A stretch of DNA of 64,000 bases from Leisingera sp. SS27. Lineage in GTDB: Bacteria > Pseudomonadota > Alphaproteobacteria > Rhodobacterales > Rhodobacteraceae. Below, piece after piece: positions 1-8,478 of this stretch. The stretch covers positions 1 through 64,000 of the forward strand of contig NZ_JAQNCY010000007.1 of assembly GCF_028368855.1 (NCBI RefSeq), given 5' to 3'. The notes beneath the pieces are model-generated. The model made no database searches. It was given only the letters and a program-made list of their open reading frames with translations, and was not told the DNA's origin. Position 1 is the first letter of the stretch; every line of letters starts with the position of its first letter. Both the position numbers and the translations under genes were made by a program.

Positions 1-2
1 GC

Positions 3-230
3 GACGAACTGCTGAACGAGGAGATAATTGACACCCTGGACGATGTCCGCCGGAAGCTGGCGCTCTGGCGTTACGATTACAACACCGTCAGTCCGCACTC
101 ATGGCTCGGGAACAAAACGCCGGTCGAAGCGCGCCGGACGCTTGAGCAATTTGAGGGCTCCGCGCCCGGCGCGCTTGCCAAGCCCGAAACCGACGAATAC
201 CAAAATCAAACCCGCAGACTCCCGTCATGA
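3..230 (+). pseudogene. IS3-family transposase OrfB, C-terminal end (cut by window edge)
   Basis: An open frame enters from the left edge and stops at TGA 228-230, giving 75 residues. The stretch RYDYNTVSPHSWLG followed by NKTPVEARR matches the C-terminal end of IS3-group DDE integrases, where YNxxRPHSxLG and TPxEA are typical; here S replaces the usual R before PH. The catalytic part lies outside the window, so whether the element is intact cannot be judged. No gene follows until the reverse-strand ureohydrolase ending at 465. Confidence is high for the family and low for element status. Confidence 0.8.
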
Positions 231-464
231 ACGAGGGACCAGCGGGGGGCAGGTCACAAACAATGGGCTCTTCACGGTCATCGGAGGCAGCGCTGCATCC
301 AGCCGATTAGGTTCCGGCTAGGCGTTGAGGACGGCCTTAAGCCGACCTTTGCGAACAATTGACCTTCTGCAGCGCTGCATCCACAGAGCGGACATTCGAA
401 CTCAACGTATCATACACGATCGGTCAATTAGTGACCCTTTATTGGGGGCGAAGACACTCCGGGC
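231..464. other. Non-coding stretch between IS3 end and ureohydrolase gene
   Basis: No convincing gene. A 13-base motif (gcagcgctgcatc) occurs twice, around 288 and 371. The stretch probably holds the IS3 terminal repeat and the 3' flank of the ureohydrolase gene; the IS end could not be placed. Confidence 0.4.
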
Positions 465-1445
465 TCACCCCATTTGGTGTGCCATGGACTGCGAGAGCAC
501 ACACATAAGTTCGAACATCAGTGAGATGCCTAGCCAGGCTGTGCTGCCGCTCCCGTCAAAGGGGGGCGCGACCTCGACCAGGTCGGCACCGATCAGGTTG
601 GCGCCCGCCAGCTCGCGGATCACCTGCTGGGCCTGGAAGCTGTTGGGGCCGCCGACCTCGGGCGTGCCTGTGCCGGGCGCATAGGTGGGATCGACAAAGT
701 CGATGTCATAGGTGCAATAGGCGGGCTGGCCGCCAAGGATGCCGCGCACCTCTTCCATCACGTCCTTGATGCCGCGGTCGAACAGCTCTTCCACGCGGAT
801 GATGCGGATGCCTTGCTCCAGACCCCACTCGATGTCTTCGGTGTTATAGGCGGTGCCGCGGATCCCCACCTGGACAAAGCGTTTGGGATCGACCAGCCCT
901 TCCTCCACCGCGCGGCGGAAGGGGGTGCCGTGGGTGTATTTATAGCCGCCGAAATAGCTGTCGAAGAGGTCGGTGTGGCTGTCGAATTGCACCAGCCCCA
1001 GCGGCCCGCCTGATGCCAGCGCGCGCAGGATCGGCAGGGTGATCAGGTGATCGCCGCCCGCGGTCATCGGTGTGATTCCGGCCGCCTTGAAGGCGCTGTA
1101 ATAGGCGGTGATCCGTTCCAGGCTGTCCTGGATATCAACAGGATTGGGCGGCACATCGCCCAAGTCGGCGCAGTTGACGGTGGTAAAGGGGTTCACGCCG
1201 GTCACCGGATTCATCGCCCGGATCATGGTGGAATAGTCGCGCAGCTGCCGCGGCCCATGCCGGGCGCCGGGCCGGTTGGTGGTGCCGCCGTCCCAAGGCA
1301 CGCCGACCAGCCCCATCTGCACGTCTTCGTAGCGCGGGTGGTCCGGGGTCAGCGAGGGCAGCCGCATGAAGGTCGGCACCCCGGCGAACCGGGGCAGCTC
1401 CATGGCGGATACCGGCTGGAAGAAGTCATCGCCTTTTTGGGTCAT
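465..1445 (-). CDS. Ureohydrolase (agmatinase/guanidinobutyrase family), copy 1
   Basis: 326 residues of the arginase/agmatinase fold. These Mn- or Ni-dependent enzymes hydrolyse a guanidino group to urea plus an amine. All metal-ligand motifs are present: GGDH near residue 131, DSHTD near 154 and the DIDFVDP motif, followed by APGTGTPE, the loop typical of agmatinase-like members. Its start overlaps the stop of the second ureohydrolase (1442-2431) by four bases (ATGA), so the two are probably co-translated. Two different ureohydrolases in tandem behind an OpuA-type importer suggest a heteromeric enzyme or two related guanidino substrates. The true substrate (agmatine, guanidinobutyrate, guanidinopropionate, guanidine or other) cannot be read from sequence. 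Confidence 0.88.
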   Translation of the reverse strand: MTQKGDDFFQPVSAMELPRFAGVPTFMRLPSLTPDHPRYEDVQMGLVGVPWDGGTTNRPGARHGPRQLRDYSTMIRAMNPVTGVNPFTTVNCADLGDVPPNPVDIQDSLERITAYYSAFKAAGITPMTAGGDHLITLPILRALASGGPLGLVQFDSHTDLFDSYFGGYKYTHGTPFRRAVEEGLVDPKRFVQVGIRGTAYNTEDIEWGLEQGIRIIRVEELFDRGIKDVMEEVRGILGGQPAYCTYDIDFVDPTYAPGTGTPEVGGPNSFQAQQVIRELAGANLIGADLVEVAPPFDGSGSTAWLGISLMFELMCVLSQSMAHQMG

Positions 1446-2431
1446 GCTGTGGCTCCGTTCTTCACGTTTTCCGCAATCATAGAGATCATCTCGAACATGA
1501 TAGCAGAGGCGGTCAGGGCGGTGATCTGGTTCGGGCTGTCCTTGGTCGGCATCATGCAGACGATATCGCCGCCGACGATGTTCATGCCGCGCACGGCGTG
1601 CAGCAGGGCCACCGCCTCGTCGATGTCGAACCCCTTCTCGCCCGGCTCCAGGTTGGAAACGGCCGGCGCAATTGTCGGGTCCAGGCTGTCGAGGTCGAAA
1701 GTGATGTAGACCGGGCGGCCTGCCATCACCTCCTTGATCTGAGCGACGACATCTTCGACCCCGCGTTTGCGGAATTCCTTCATGGTGACAATGTTGTAGC
1801 CGTAGTCATATGACGGCTGCAGCCAGTCCAGCGTGCGGGGGTGGCCGCGCAACCCGATCTGCATGGAATGATGCGGTTCAACCTTGCCCTGATCGGCCAG
1901 GTAGGCGCCCCAATGAGCCGCGGATTTCTTGGCCCCCAGGAAATGGTCGACTTTGGTGAAGACATCCGTATGGGCGTCAAAATGCAGGAAGCAGACCGGC
2001 TCGCCCTTGGTGATCTTGCCGCAGCCGATGGCCTGCACAATGCCACCGGTGATCGAGTGGTCGCCGCCGATTGAGACGGGGCGGGCGCCTGCCGCATCGA
2101 TCTGCTGGTAGAAACGGGTGATCTGTTCGATGCAGTCCTCGTTGTCGTTGGCGCGGGGGAAAGGCACATCGCCGATGTCGGCAATCCTGGCCGCCTCCCA
2201 GGGGTTCAGCTGAAACTCCCCATTCACCCGGCGCCCGACGGCGGAAACATTGCGCAGTGCGCGGGGCCCGAGGTGCTGGTCGCGTTCTGTGGTGCCGTTG
2301 CCGGTGGAATGCGGCACACCGACCAGGGCGATGTCCTGGTCTTCGGGGCCTTCGTTGGGGCAGCGGAACATGGTGGGGATGCCCCACCAATAGAGATTCT
2401 CCATCATGGATTTCAGGTGCTCGTCAGCCAT
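1442..2431 (-). CDS. Ureohydrolase (agmatinase family), copy 2
   Basis: 329 residues, second arginase-fold enzyme of the locus. Metal ligands are complete (GGDHS near 122, FDAHTD near 148, FDLDSLDP near 232), but the substrate loop after the last motif reads APAVSNLEPGEKG instead of the APGTGTPEPGG seen in classical agmatinases and in its neighbour. This suggests a different substrate or a partner role. Start ATG at 2431 is preceded by an AGGA-type ribosome site. Translation is coupled to copy 1 by a four-base overlap. The ABC permease gene ends 83 bases upstream, with GC-rich stem-loops between. Likely cytoplasmic; the exact reaction is unknown. Confidence 0.87.
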   Translation of the reverse strand: MADEHLKSMMENLYWWGIPTMFRCPNEGPEDQDIALVGVPHSTGNGTTERDQHLGPRALRNVSAVGRRVNGEFQLNPWEAARIADIGDVPFPRANDNEDCIEQITRFYQQIDAAGARPVSIGGDHSITGGIVQAIGCGKITKGEPVCFLHFDAHTDVFTKVDHFLGAKKSAAHWGAYLADQGKVEPHHSMQIGLRGHPRTLDWLQPSYDYGYNIVTMKEFRKRGVEDVVAQIKEVMAGRPVYITFDLDSLDPTIAPAVSNLEPGEKGFDIDEAVALLHAVRGMNIVGGDIVCMMPTKDSPNQITALTASAIMFEMISMIAENVKNGATA

Positions 2432-2458
2432 TTTCGGTCCTGCGTGTTAGGGAAAAGA

Positions 2459-2505
2459 GCCCCGATGCCAGATCTTCAGCACCGGGGCAGTCCGGGAACA
2501 GCCCG
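2459..2505 (-). promoter_or_regulatory. GC-rich stem-loops between ABC permease and ureohydrolase genes
   Basis: gccccg (2459) pairs with cggggc (2483-2488), and a second short repeat tccggg/cccgg lies immediately after. There is no T-run on the reverse strand, so this looks more like an mRNA-processing or attenuation stem than a full terminator. Confidence 0.4.
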
Positions 2506-2514
2506 GGGGAGAGG

Positions 2515-4074
2515 TTAGCTTTCGCCGGTTTTCTTGCGGTAGGCGCCCTGTGCGATCCGGTCGATGACCATAGCGCAGAACAGGATGGCGAGCCCCCCCA
2601 AGAGGCCCTGGCCTTTGGCTGCATATTGCAGCGCTTCCAGGATCAGCGCCCCCAGACCTTCGGCTCCGATCAGCGAGGCGATCACCACCATCGACAGCGA
2701 CATCAGGATGGTTTGATTGATGCCGGTCATGATCGAGGGCAGCGCCAAGGGCAACTCGACGTTGAACAACAGCTGACAGCGGGAGCAGCCGAATGCGACG
2801 GCGGCTTCCTTGGTGGCCTCGGGCACGCCGCGCATACCCAGTGCGGTCAGGCGGATCACCGGCGGCATCGCAAAGACCAGCGTGGCCAGCACGCCGGGCG
2901 GCTTTCCGGTGCCAAAGAAGGCAATAATCGGGATCAGGTAGACGAAGGCCGGCATGGTCTGCATGAAGTCCAGAACGGGTTCTGCAATCGCATAAGCGCG
3001 TTTGGACTTCCCGAACCAGATGCCGAGCGGAATGCCGATTGCCACGCAGAGGAAGGCCCCTGCCCCAATCAGCGCCACGGTGATCATCGCCAGCTCCCAC
3101 AGGCCCATGAAGGCAAGGTAAGCGAGCGAAGCGGCAGTGAAGATCGCCACCCGCGGCCCGGCCAGGCGCAGCGCCATCACCACAGTCACAAACATGACAA
3201 CCGGCCAAGGAGTTTGGATCAGCAGCACCTCGAGCCCGTCCAGCACCCAGCGGATGCCGGCGGTCACCCCGTCAAACACATCGCCGAAGTTGTTGGCCAG
3301 CCAGTCGAACCCGGCGTCACCCTTCTTGGACAGCGCGGCGAAGTATTCCTTGCCTACGGGGAATTCGGTGATCGGCAGACGGTCACCCAGCAGCCCGCCG
3401 GTGGCGCTGGCCATGGCCTCATCCGGTTTGGCGACAGTGAAGCGCACCAGGGTCAGTGGCCAGATCGCCAGAAGGCCGATTGCGCCGAAGATCAGCCCGT
3501 TGCGGCTCATCCCTTTTTGCGCCTTCTGGCCCGAGCGCCAGCGCAGATACTGCGCCTCATAAGCCGTGTTGGCATAAAAGCCTTCGGCCAGCTTGATCAC
3601 CGCCAGCAGGGCAAGGCCGGTGAACAGAATAGCTAAGGCAGTGCTGCTAGCGGCATTGGCGGCTTCCAGAGCCTTGTCGGCGGCAGCGCGCAGGTTGTCA
3701 GCGATCTTCAACTTGGCGGCTGCTCCGGCGGCGTCGCCTGCCGAGGTCAGATCTGCAGCCTGCGCCTCGCGTTTGGCGATATTGGCCAGAAGGCGTTCAT
3801 AGCGGGCCAGCTGGTCGGCGCCGAGTTCACCCCAGAGGCCACGGCCGATCTGCACCAGGGCAAACAGCTCCAGTACCAGGAACATCCAGAAAAAGCCCCA
3901 GGCCCCGCGGGCCGCGCCCCACAAGGGGCCGCAGACGGCGGCCATGGTGTTCCAGGACCAGGCAAAGCCGGTCTTGCCCTGGATGCGGGCGAATTCGCGG
4001 GCGTAGTAGGGGCCGTTTTCACCGGCAAATCCCTCGACGCTCAAATCGGGTGATTGAAAATTCGTGTCCTTCAT
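2515..4074 (-). CDS. OpuA/ProW-type ABC transporter permease with long N-terminal region
   Basis: 519 residues, inner-membrane permease of a quaternary-amine/osmolyte-type ABC importer. The C-terminal half is a classical binding-protein-dependent transport domain with hydrophobic segments and an EAA loop (EAAVAFG near residue 420). The N-terminal ~260 residues hold further membrane segments and an Ala/Lys-rich helical stretch (about 105-165) likely to form a coiled coil; ordinary ProW proteins are shorter there. The start overlaps the ATPase stop by four bases (4071-4074). Linked to ureohydrolase, carbamoylase-like and amidinotransferase-like genes, it more likely imports a guanidino or ureido compound than a simple osmolyte; that is inference. 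Confidence 0.85.
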   Translation of the reverse strand: MKDTNFQSPDLSVEGFAGENGPYYAREFARIQGKTGFAWSWNTMAAVCGPLWGAARGAWGFFWMFLVLELFALVQIGRGLWGELGADQLARYERLLANIAKREAQAADLTSAGDAAGAAAKLKIADNLRAAADKALEAANAASSTALAILFTGLALLAVIKLAEGFYANTAYEAQYLRWRSGQKAQKGMSRNGLIFGAIGLLAIWPLTLVRFTVAKPDEAMASATGGLLGDRLPITEFPVGKEYFAALSKKGDAGFDWLANNFGDVFDGVTAGIRWVLDGLEVLLIQTPWPVVMFVTVVMALRLAGPRVAIFTAASLAYLAFMGLWELAMITVALIGAGAFLCVAIGIPLGIWFGKSKRAYAIAEPVLDFMQTMPAFVYLIPIIAFFGTGKPPGVLATLVFAMPPVIRLTALGMRGVPEATKEAAVAFGCSRCQLLFNVELPLALPSIMTGINQTILMSLSMVVIASLIGAEGLGALILEALQYAAKGQGLLGGLAILFCAMVIDRIAQGAYRKKTGES

Positions 4075-5120
4075 GCCTTGCCCCCCTGGATGCCTTTCAA
4101 GAGCGTCGCACGGTCGACCACGCCAACGTCGGCTCCATCATCGCCGGTGATGACAATCACATTCTCGGTTGAGGTTGCGATGTCGATCAGCTGGTCCAGA
4201 TCGGTGCCGTGATGCGCCCGCGGGCTTTCGTCGAAATTGACGGGCCGGGTGGGTGTGTACTCGCTGATCGGCACCATGATCGAATGGGCGAACACCAGTT
4301 TCAGCTTGGAGATACCTTCGACAAAGTCGCGCACATAGTCGTCGGCAGGCTGGGTGACGATCTCTTCCGGCGTGCCGATCTGCACGATGCGGCCGTCCTT
4401 CATGATGGCAATGCGGTTGCCGATCCGTATCGCCTCGTCCAGGTCGTGGGTGATGAAAACGGTGGTCTTGTTCAACTCGGCTGAGAGCTTCATGAACTGA
4501 TCCTGCAATTGACGGCGGATCAGCGGATCAAGCGCTGAAAACGGCTCATCCATCAGCAGAACATCCGGGTCCGACGCGAGCGCACGCGCCAGACCGACCC
4601 GCTGCTGCATGCCGCCTGACAACTCGCGCGGGAAGCGGTCCTCGAAACCGGTCAGGTTCACCTTGTCCAGGCAGCGCTGCGAGACTTCCCAGCGCGTGGA
4701 CTTGGGCTCGCCGCGCACCTGCAGCGGAAAGCCCACGTTGTCGCGCACGGTACGGTGCGGCAAGAGCGCCATATGCTGGAACACCATGCCGATGTTCATC
4801 GCCCGCATCTCACGCAAGGCCCCGTCGGACAGGGTCAGCATGTCACGGCCCAGCACCGAGATGTTGCCTGCCGTCGGCTCGATCAGCCGGTTCAGATGGC
4901 GCACCATGGTGGATTTGCCGGAACCCGACAGCCCCATCACGCAGAAGATTTCGCCGCGCTTCACCTCAAAGGACACATCGGCGATGCCGACGACGCAGTT
5001 GAATTCCTCCAGCACCTCGGCTTTGCCCAGTCCGCGTTCGCGGATTGCCGTCATCGCGGCATCGGCATTGGGGCCGAATATTTTCCACACGCCGTCCAGC
5101 GTGATCACATTGTCACTCAT
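4071..5120 (-). CDS. OpuA/ProV-type ABC transporter ATPase
   Basis: 349 residues. Walker A GLSGSGKST at about 63-71, Q-loop in VFQHMALLPHRTV, signature LSGGMQQR, Walker B VLLMDEPF and H-loop TVFITHD are intact. The ~25-residue insert before the core and the QHMALLPHRTV sequence mark it as a ProV/OpuAA-type subunit. After the ATPase core (about residue 265) there is an ~85-residue tail in the position of the regulatory CBS region of OpuAA/ProV. It would energise the permease at 2515-4074 and work with the binding protein at 5198-6160. Confidence 0.9.
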   Translation of the reverse strand: MSDNVITLDGVWKIFGPNADAAMTAIRERGLGKAEVLEEFNCVVGIADVSFEVKRGEIFCVMGLSGSGKSTMVRHLNRLIEPTAGNISVLGRDMLTLSDGALREMRAMNIGMVFQHMALLPHRTVRDNVGFPLQVRGEPKSTRWEVSQRCLDKVNLTGFEDRFPRELSGGMQQRVGLARALASDPDVLLMDEPFSALDPLIRRQLQDQFMKLSAELNKTTVFITHDLDEAIRIGNRIAIMKDGRIVQIGTPEEIVTQPADDYVRDFVEGISKLKLVFAHSIMVPISEYTPTRPVNFDESPRAHHGTDLDQLIDIATSTENVIVITGDDGADVGVVDRATLLKGIQGGKA

Positions 5121-5151
5121 CAGCTCAGTCTCCGGATGTCCCGGTTCGTTT

Positions 5152-5174
5152 GGCGGGCAGCCGTTCCGCCCGCC
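5152..5174 (-). promoter_or_regulatory. Stem-loop between binding-protein and ATPase genes
   Basis: ggcgggc (5152-5158) and gcccgcc (5168-5174) form a 7-bp perfect stem with a 9-base loop, just after the stop of the binding-protein gene. Such stems often protect the 3' end of binding-protein mRNA so that it is made in excess. Two other importers in this window have a stem in the same place. Confidence 0.5.
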
Positions 5175-5197
5175 TGCGGCCCTTGGGTTCCGGCAGT

Positions 5198-6160
5198 TTA
5201 CTGGAACCAGGAGTCCACCAGATCGGCGTTCTCATCGACCCAATTGCGGGCGAATTCCGCCGGGTCCTGGCCGTCGACCGACAGCGCATAGACTACGGCG
5301 TTCACCTGCTCGGTGGTGAGCTTCACCTTGCCCAGCATTGCTGCCGCTTCAGGCTGGCTGACGGCGAGGTTTGCGGCATAGAACACATGCAGCTTGGCCG
5401 CGTCCCACGCGGTGCCCGCCTTGGAGTTCTCCAGCCAATTCGGATCATCGGTCGGCTGTTTCACATTCCATTCGGCGGCGTCATAGGCAGGCTCTGCCAG
5501 CGGCACCAGTTCGTAGAGCGAGAACATGTGGTGCGGGGTGTAGCAGTAGAAGACGATGTTCTGTCCTTGCGCGACAGCGTTGTCGACCTGCGCAAGCGCC
5601 AGGGTCTCGTCCATCTCCATCAGGTTCATGGTCTCGTCATAGCCATAGGACTTGGCGCGGATCTTCTCGACATTGGTCGAGGCCCAGCCCGCACCGCCGA
5701 TCCACATCTCGCCGCGGCCATCGCCGTCGGTGTCAAAGTTGGCAGCCATCTCCGGGTCGGTCAGATCACTGAGAGACGAGATGCCGGTGCGCTCCTGGGT
5801 GTCCTTGGTGACGCAGATCTGCTGGTCGGAGAGCACCGCGTTCGGGTTGTAGGCCACGGTTCCCTTGCCGGTGACAAAAGTATCATGCAGGTTCTGCTGG
5901 TTGGGCAGCCAGACTTCCGGGTGGACGTGCATCGCGCCGGAATCCATCGCCTCGAAGATGATCGGGTTGGTGCCGTTCTGCAGCTCCACCGAGAGACCCA
6001 GATTGTCCTCCAGCGCCACTTTCAGGATATGTGCGGTGCCGCGGACCGAGGCCCAGTTCGGCACCCCGATCACCACATCCTGCGCCATGGCGGTGCTGCC
6101 CAGTGTGGCGGCCAGTGCGGCTGCGGCCAGTGTCTTGACCGGTGTCTTTGCTGTTTTCAT
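5198..6160 (-). CDS. OpuAC/ProX-type periplasmic substrate-binding protein
   Basis: 320 residues from ATG 6160, chosen because GGGAGAAGAAAC precedes it and the first ~29 residues (MKTAKTPVKTL, then an Ala-rich core ending STAMA|QDV) form a clean signal peptide; a longer upstream reading frame lacks any such signal. The mature protein begins VVIGVPNWASVRGTAHILK and resembles glycine-betaine-type binding proteins (SBP_bac for OpuAC). Several Trp and Tyr residues (WASV, WLPNQ, WIGGAGWAS, YCYTPHHM) could form a cation-binding aromatic box. A guanidinium or quaternary ammonium ligand would fit both the fold and the operon. Confidence 0.88.
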   Translation of the reverse strand: MKTAKTPVKTLAAAALAATLGSTAMAQDVVIGVPNWASVRGTAHILKVALEDNLGLSVELQNGTNPIIFEAMDSGAMHVHPEVWLPNQQNLHDTFVTGKGTVAYNPNAVLSDQQICVTKDTQERTGISSLSDLTDPEMAANFDTDGDGRGEMWIGGAGWASTNVEKIRAKSYGYDETMNLMEMDETLALAQVDNAVAQGQNIVFYCYTPHHMFSLYELVPLAEPAYDAAEWNVKQPTDDPNWLENSKAGTAWDAAKLHVFYAANLAVSQPEAAAMLGKVKLTTEQVNAVVYALSVDGQDPAEFARNWVDENADLVDSWFQ

Positions 6161-6218
6161 GTTTCTTCTCCCTTGTTGAATGATCACTTTGATTTTTGTT
6201 TGTGCTCCCGGCGCGTGA

Positions 6219-7460
6219 TCACGATGCCGGAGCCATTTGTTTTGAAAGCGAGAGGGCGGCTTGCAGCAGCACCTTGCAGCCGGCCGCAAGGTGGTCCGGT
6301 TCGGCCCATTCTTTCTCGTTGTGGCTGAGACCGCCGCGGCAGGGTACGAATACCATCGCGGTGGGCACCTTGCGCGCGACCTGGCAGGCGTCGTGGCCCG
6401 CGCCCGACACCATCCGGCGCCAAGGCAAACCGCTTTCCTTGGCCGCCGCCTCGATGGCACCGACGCAAGCGTCATCGAATTTCACCGGCGGATTGTGCCA
6501 GATCATGTCCAGCGCAACTTCGGCCTCCTGCTCCTCGGCGGCCGCGCGCCGGATGGCGTTGTCCATTCCGCTCAGCACCGCGTCGTCAGGGTGGCGGAAG
6601 TCGATGGTGAAACGCACTTCGCCGGGGATGGTGTTGCGGGAATTCGGGCTGACATGCAGCTCGCCCACGGTGCCGACGCCATCGGGGCCATAGGCCAAGG
6701 CGATCCGCTGCACCTCTTGTATCAGCCGGGCGGCTGCCACCAGCGCGTCGCTGCGGCCGGGCATCGGGGTGGAGCCGGAATGGGCGTCGCGCCCGGTGAC
6801 GGTGACATCATACCAGCGCTGGCCCTGGCCGCCGGTGACCACGCCGATCACCTCTTCATTGGCCTCCAGCACCGGGCCCTGCTCGATATGGGCTTCAAGG
6901 AAGGCGCCGAATTGGTGCGCGCCGCAGGGCTCCGTGCCGGCATAGCCGATGCGGGCCAGCTCTTCGCCAAAGCGCAGGCCCTCGGCGTCCTCGCGGCTGA
7001 GGGCGAACTCCAGATCAAACAGCCCGGCATAAACGCCGGAGCACAGCATGGCAGGCGCAAACCGCGCGCCTTCTTCGTTGGTCCAGTTGACGATCTCGAT
7101 CGGGGCATCGGTTTCCAGCCCCAGATCGTTCATCGTCCGCACCACCTCAAGTCCGGCCAGTACGCCGTAGACGCCATCGAACTTGCCGCCGTGCGGCTGG
7201 GTGTCCAGGTGGCTCCCGATAGCAACCGGCAGCGCCTCCGGGTCGCGGCCCGCGCGGCGGGCAAACATGTTTCCCAGCCGGTCATTGGTGACGGTGCAGC
7301 CCGCGTCCTCGCACCAGCGGGTGAACAGCTCGCGCGCCTCCAGATCACCGTCGGTGAGTGTAAGCCGCCCGCAACCGCCGCCCGGCAGGGCATCGATCTT
7401 GGCCATCTCCATGATGCTCTGCCACAGCCGGGCGCCGTTTATGCGATGGTTGCTGCTCAT
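6219..7460 (-). CDS. M20-family Zn hydrolase (N-carbamoyl amino acid amidohydrolase/allantoate amidohydrolase type)
   Basis: 413 residues. ATG 7460 is chosen because it overlaps the stop of the amidinotransferase-like gene by ATGA. Metal-binding motifs of the M20 hydantoinase/carbamoylase family are present: GSHLDTQPHGGKFDG, the NEEGARFAP motif, the HIEQGPVLE motif, the dimer/substrate motif HSGSTPMPGR, NSRNTIPG and, near the C-terminus, GAGHDACQVA. Such enzymes remove the carbamoyl (ureido) group of N-carbamoyl amino acids. Here it could process the ureido product of the adjacent deiminase-like enzyme. A second relative lies at 33158-34405 in a different setting. Confidence 0.88.
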   Translation of the reverse strand: MSSNHRINGARLWQSIMEMAKIDALPGGGCGRLTLTDGDLEARELFTRWCEDAGCTVTNDRLGNMFARRAGRDPEALPVAIGSHLDTQPHGGKFDGVYGVLAGLEVVRTMNDLGLETDAPIEIVNWTNEEGARFAPAMLCSGVYAGLFDLEFALSREDAEGLRFGEELARIGYAGTEPCGAHQFGAFLEAHIEQGPVLEANEEVIGVVTGGQGQRWYDVTVTGRDAHSGSTPMPGRSDALVAAARLIQEVQRIALAYGPDGVGTVGELHVSPNSRNTIPGEVRFTIDFRHPDDAVLSGMDNAIRRAAAEEQEAEVALDMIWHNPPVKFDDACVGAIEAAAKESGLPWRRMVSGAGHDACQVARKVPTAMVFVPCRGGLSHNEKEWAEPDHLAAGCKVLLQAALSLSKQMAPAS

Positions 7461-8362
7461 GCGCTTTGGGGAGCGTCTTCGCGGCAGAGCGCCTGGCTCA
7501 GGCAATGCACGCCGCCGCCGCCGAGGGTGAACATCGACATATCGGGGTCGTAGACCTCAAACCCCAGGGCGCGCATCTTGGCGTTCAGGTCCTTGGCGCC
7601 AGCCATCGACAGCACCTTGCCGTCGCCCAAGGCCACTAGGTTCACGCCCAGGTTCTTGGCCTCGGCATAGGAGACATCGACGATCTCAATCCCCCATCCC
7701 ATGACGGTATCCACCAGCCAGGGTTCCATCGCGTCGATGCAGGCCACCGCCAGTTTCTCGGCCAGCGGCACGATCAGCCCGTCCATATGCACAAACTCGC
7801 GGCTGATCGGGGCGACCACGGCCTCCCAGCCTTCGGCGCGGACAAATTCGGCAACCTGCTCCGAGCCCTCTTTCTCAGAGCGCTCACCGCAATAGCCGAT
7901 CAGCACCCGGCCCGGCTCGATGATATTGAAGTCGCCGCCTTCGAAATGGCCCGCAGTGGCGAACTTCCAGATCGGGATATCGTTTTCCTGATAGAACTTG
8001 ATTGCGGTGGCGTAATCCGCCCGGCGGCATTTCAGCTGCATATGGCAGATCAGCGCGCCCCAAGGGGTCATGGCTGAACTGTCGCGGGCAAAGAAGTTGC
8101 GGTGCAGCACTTCGTCGCTGTCCAGATAGTGGCAGGTGACGCCGGCGTCTTCGTAGATCGAGACCATCTCCGAGTGCTGCTTCATCGCCAGCTGCAGGTC
8201 GAACTGCACGCCGGTCTTATGCGCATTGGCCAAGGTGCGGCCGATCAGCGGGCCGGCATCGACCCATTTGAAGTACTCCGGCCTGCCCAGCAGAACATCC
8301 TTCAGCTTGGCATAGTCGTTGTTGATCCCCCAGCGTTTGGCCGTTGCCGTGCTTGCATCCAT
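7457..8362 (-). CDS. Amidinotransferase/arginine-deiminase-fold enzyme (DDAH/ADI-like)
   Basis: 301 residues from ATG 8362; GGGAG lies ten bases upstream, whereas the in-frame TTG at 8371 sits too close to it. Guanidino-modifying-enzyme motifs are present: ARDSS near residue 94, EGGDF near 141 and HMDG near 189 (acid/His catalytic elements), and a C-terminal GGGGVHCLSQ containing the nucleophilic Cys. Members convert a guanidino compound to a ureido compound (deiminase, dimethylargininase) or transfer the amidino group. Placed directly before the carbamoylase-like M20 gene, a deiminase role is the simplest reading. First gene of the reverse-strand operon, divergent from the LysR at 8479. Confidence 0.87.
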   Translation of the reverse strand: MDASTATAKRWGINNDYAKLKDVLLGRPEYFKWVDAGPLIGRTLANAHKTGVQFDLQLAMKQHSEMVSIYEDAGVTCHYLDSDEVLHRNFFARDSSAMTPWGALICHMQLKCRRADYATAIKFYQENDIPIWKFATAGHFEGGDFNIIEPGRVLIGYCGERSEKEGSEQVAEFVRAEGWEAVVAPISREFVHMDGLIVPLAEKLAVACIDAMEPWLVDTVMGWGIEIVDVSYAEAKNLGVNLVALGDGKVLSMAGAKDLNAKMRALGFEVYDPDMSMFTLGGGGVHCLSQALCREDAPQSA

Positions 8363-8478
8363 GCTGCTCAAACTCCCAGAATTTCCATGTTTGGGAGACA
8401 GGATTGGCTGGGTTTACCTTTTATTAAACTACAAACTAAGGGACTTAACTTTTACAAAGATACAAGTATGGTGAACCC
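8363..8478. promoter_or_regulatory. Divergent promoter region, guanidino operon / LysR
   Basis: 116 bases between two divergent starts, AT-richer than the genes around it (for example the stretch ttttattaaactacaaacta). Inferred to hold both promoters and the LysR operator; no exact -35/-10 pair is claimed. Confidence 0.5.

Noticed and set aside
2257-3636. 459-residue open frame on the + strand
   Set aside because: Antisense to the OpuA-type permease and the second ureohydrolase; rich in Gln/His/Arg/Gly with no recognisable motif. A shadow of GC-rich codons.
5198-6475. Longer 425-residue version of the OpuAC-type binding protein
   Set aside because: The extra N-terminal 105 residues overlap the M20 gene and lack sense; ATG 6160 has a ribosome site and begins a proper signal peptide.
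6261-7553. 430-residue open frame on the + strand
   Set aside because: Lies antisense across the M20 hydrolase, whose metal motifs are clear; no ribosome site or domain on this strand.
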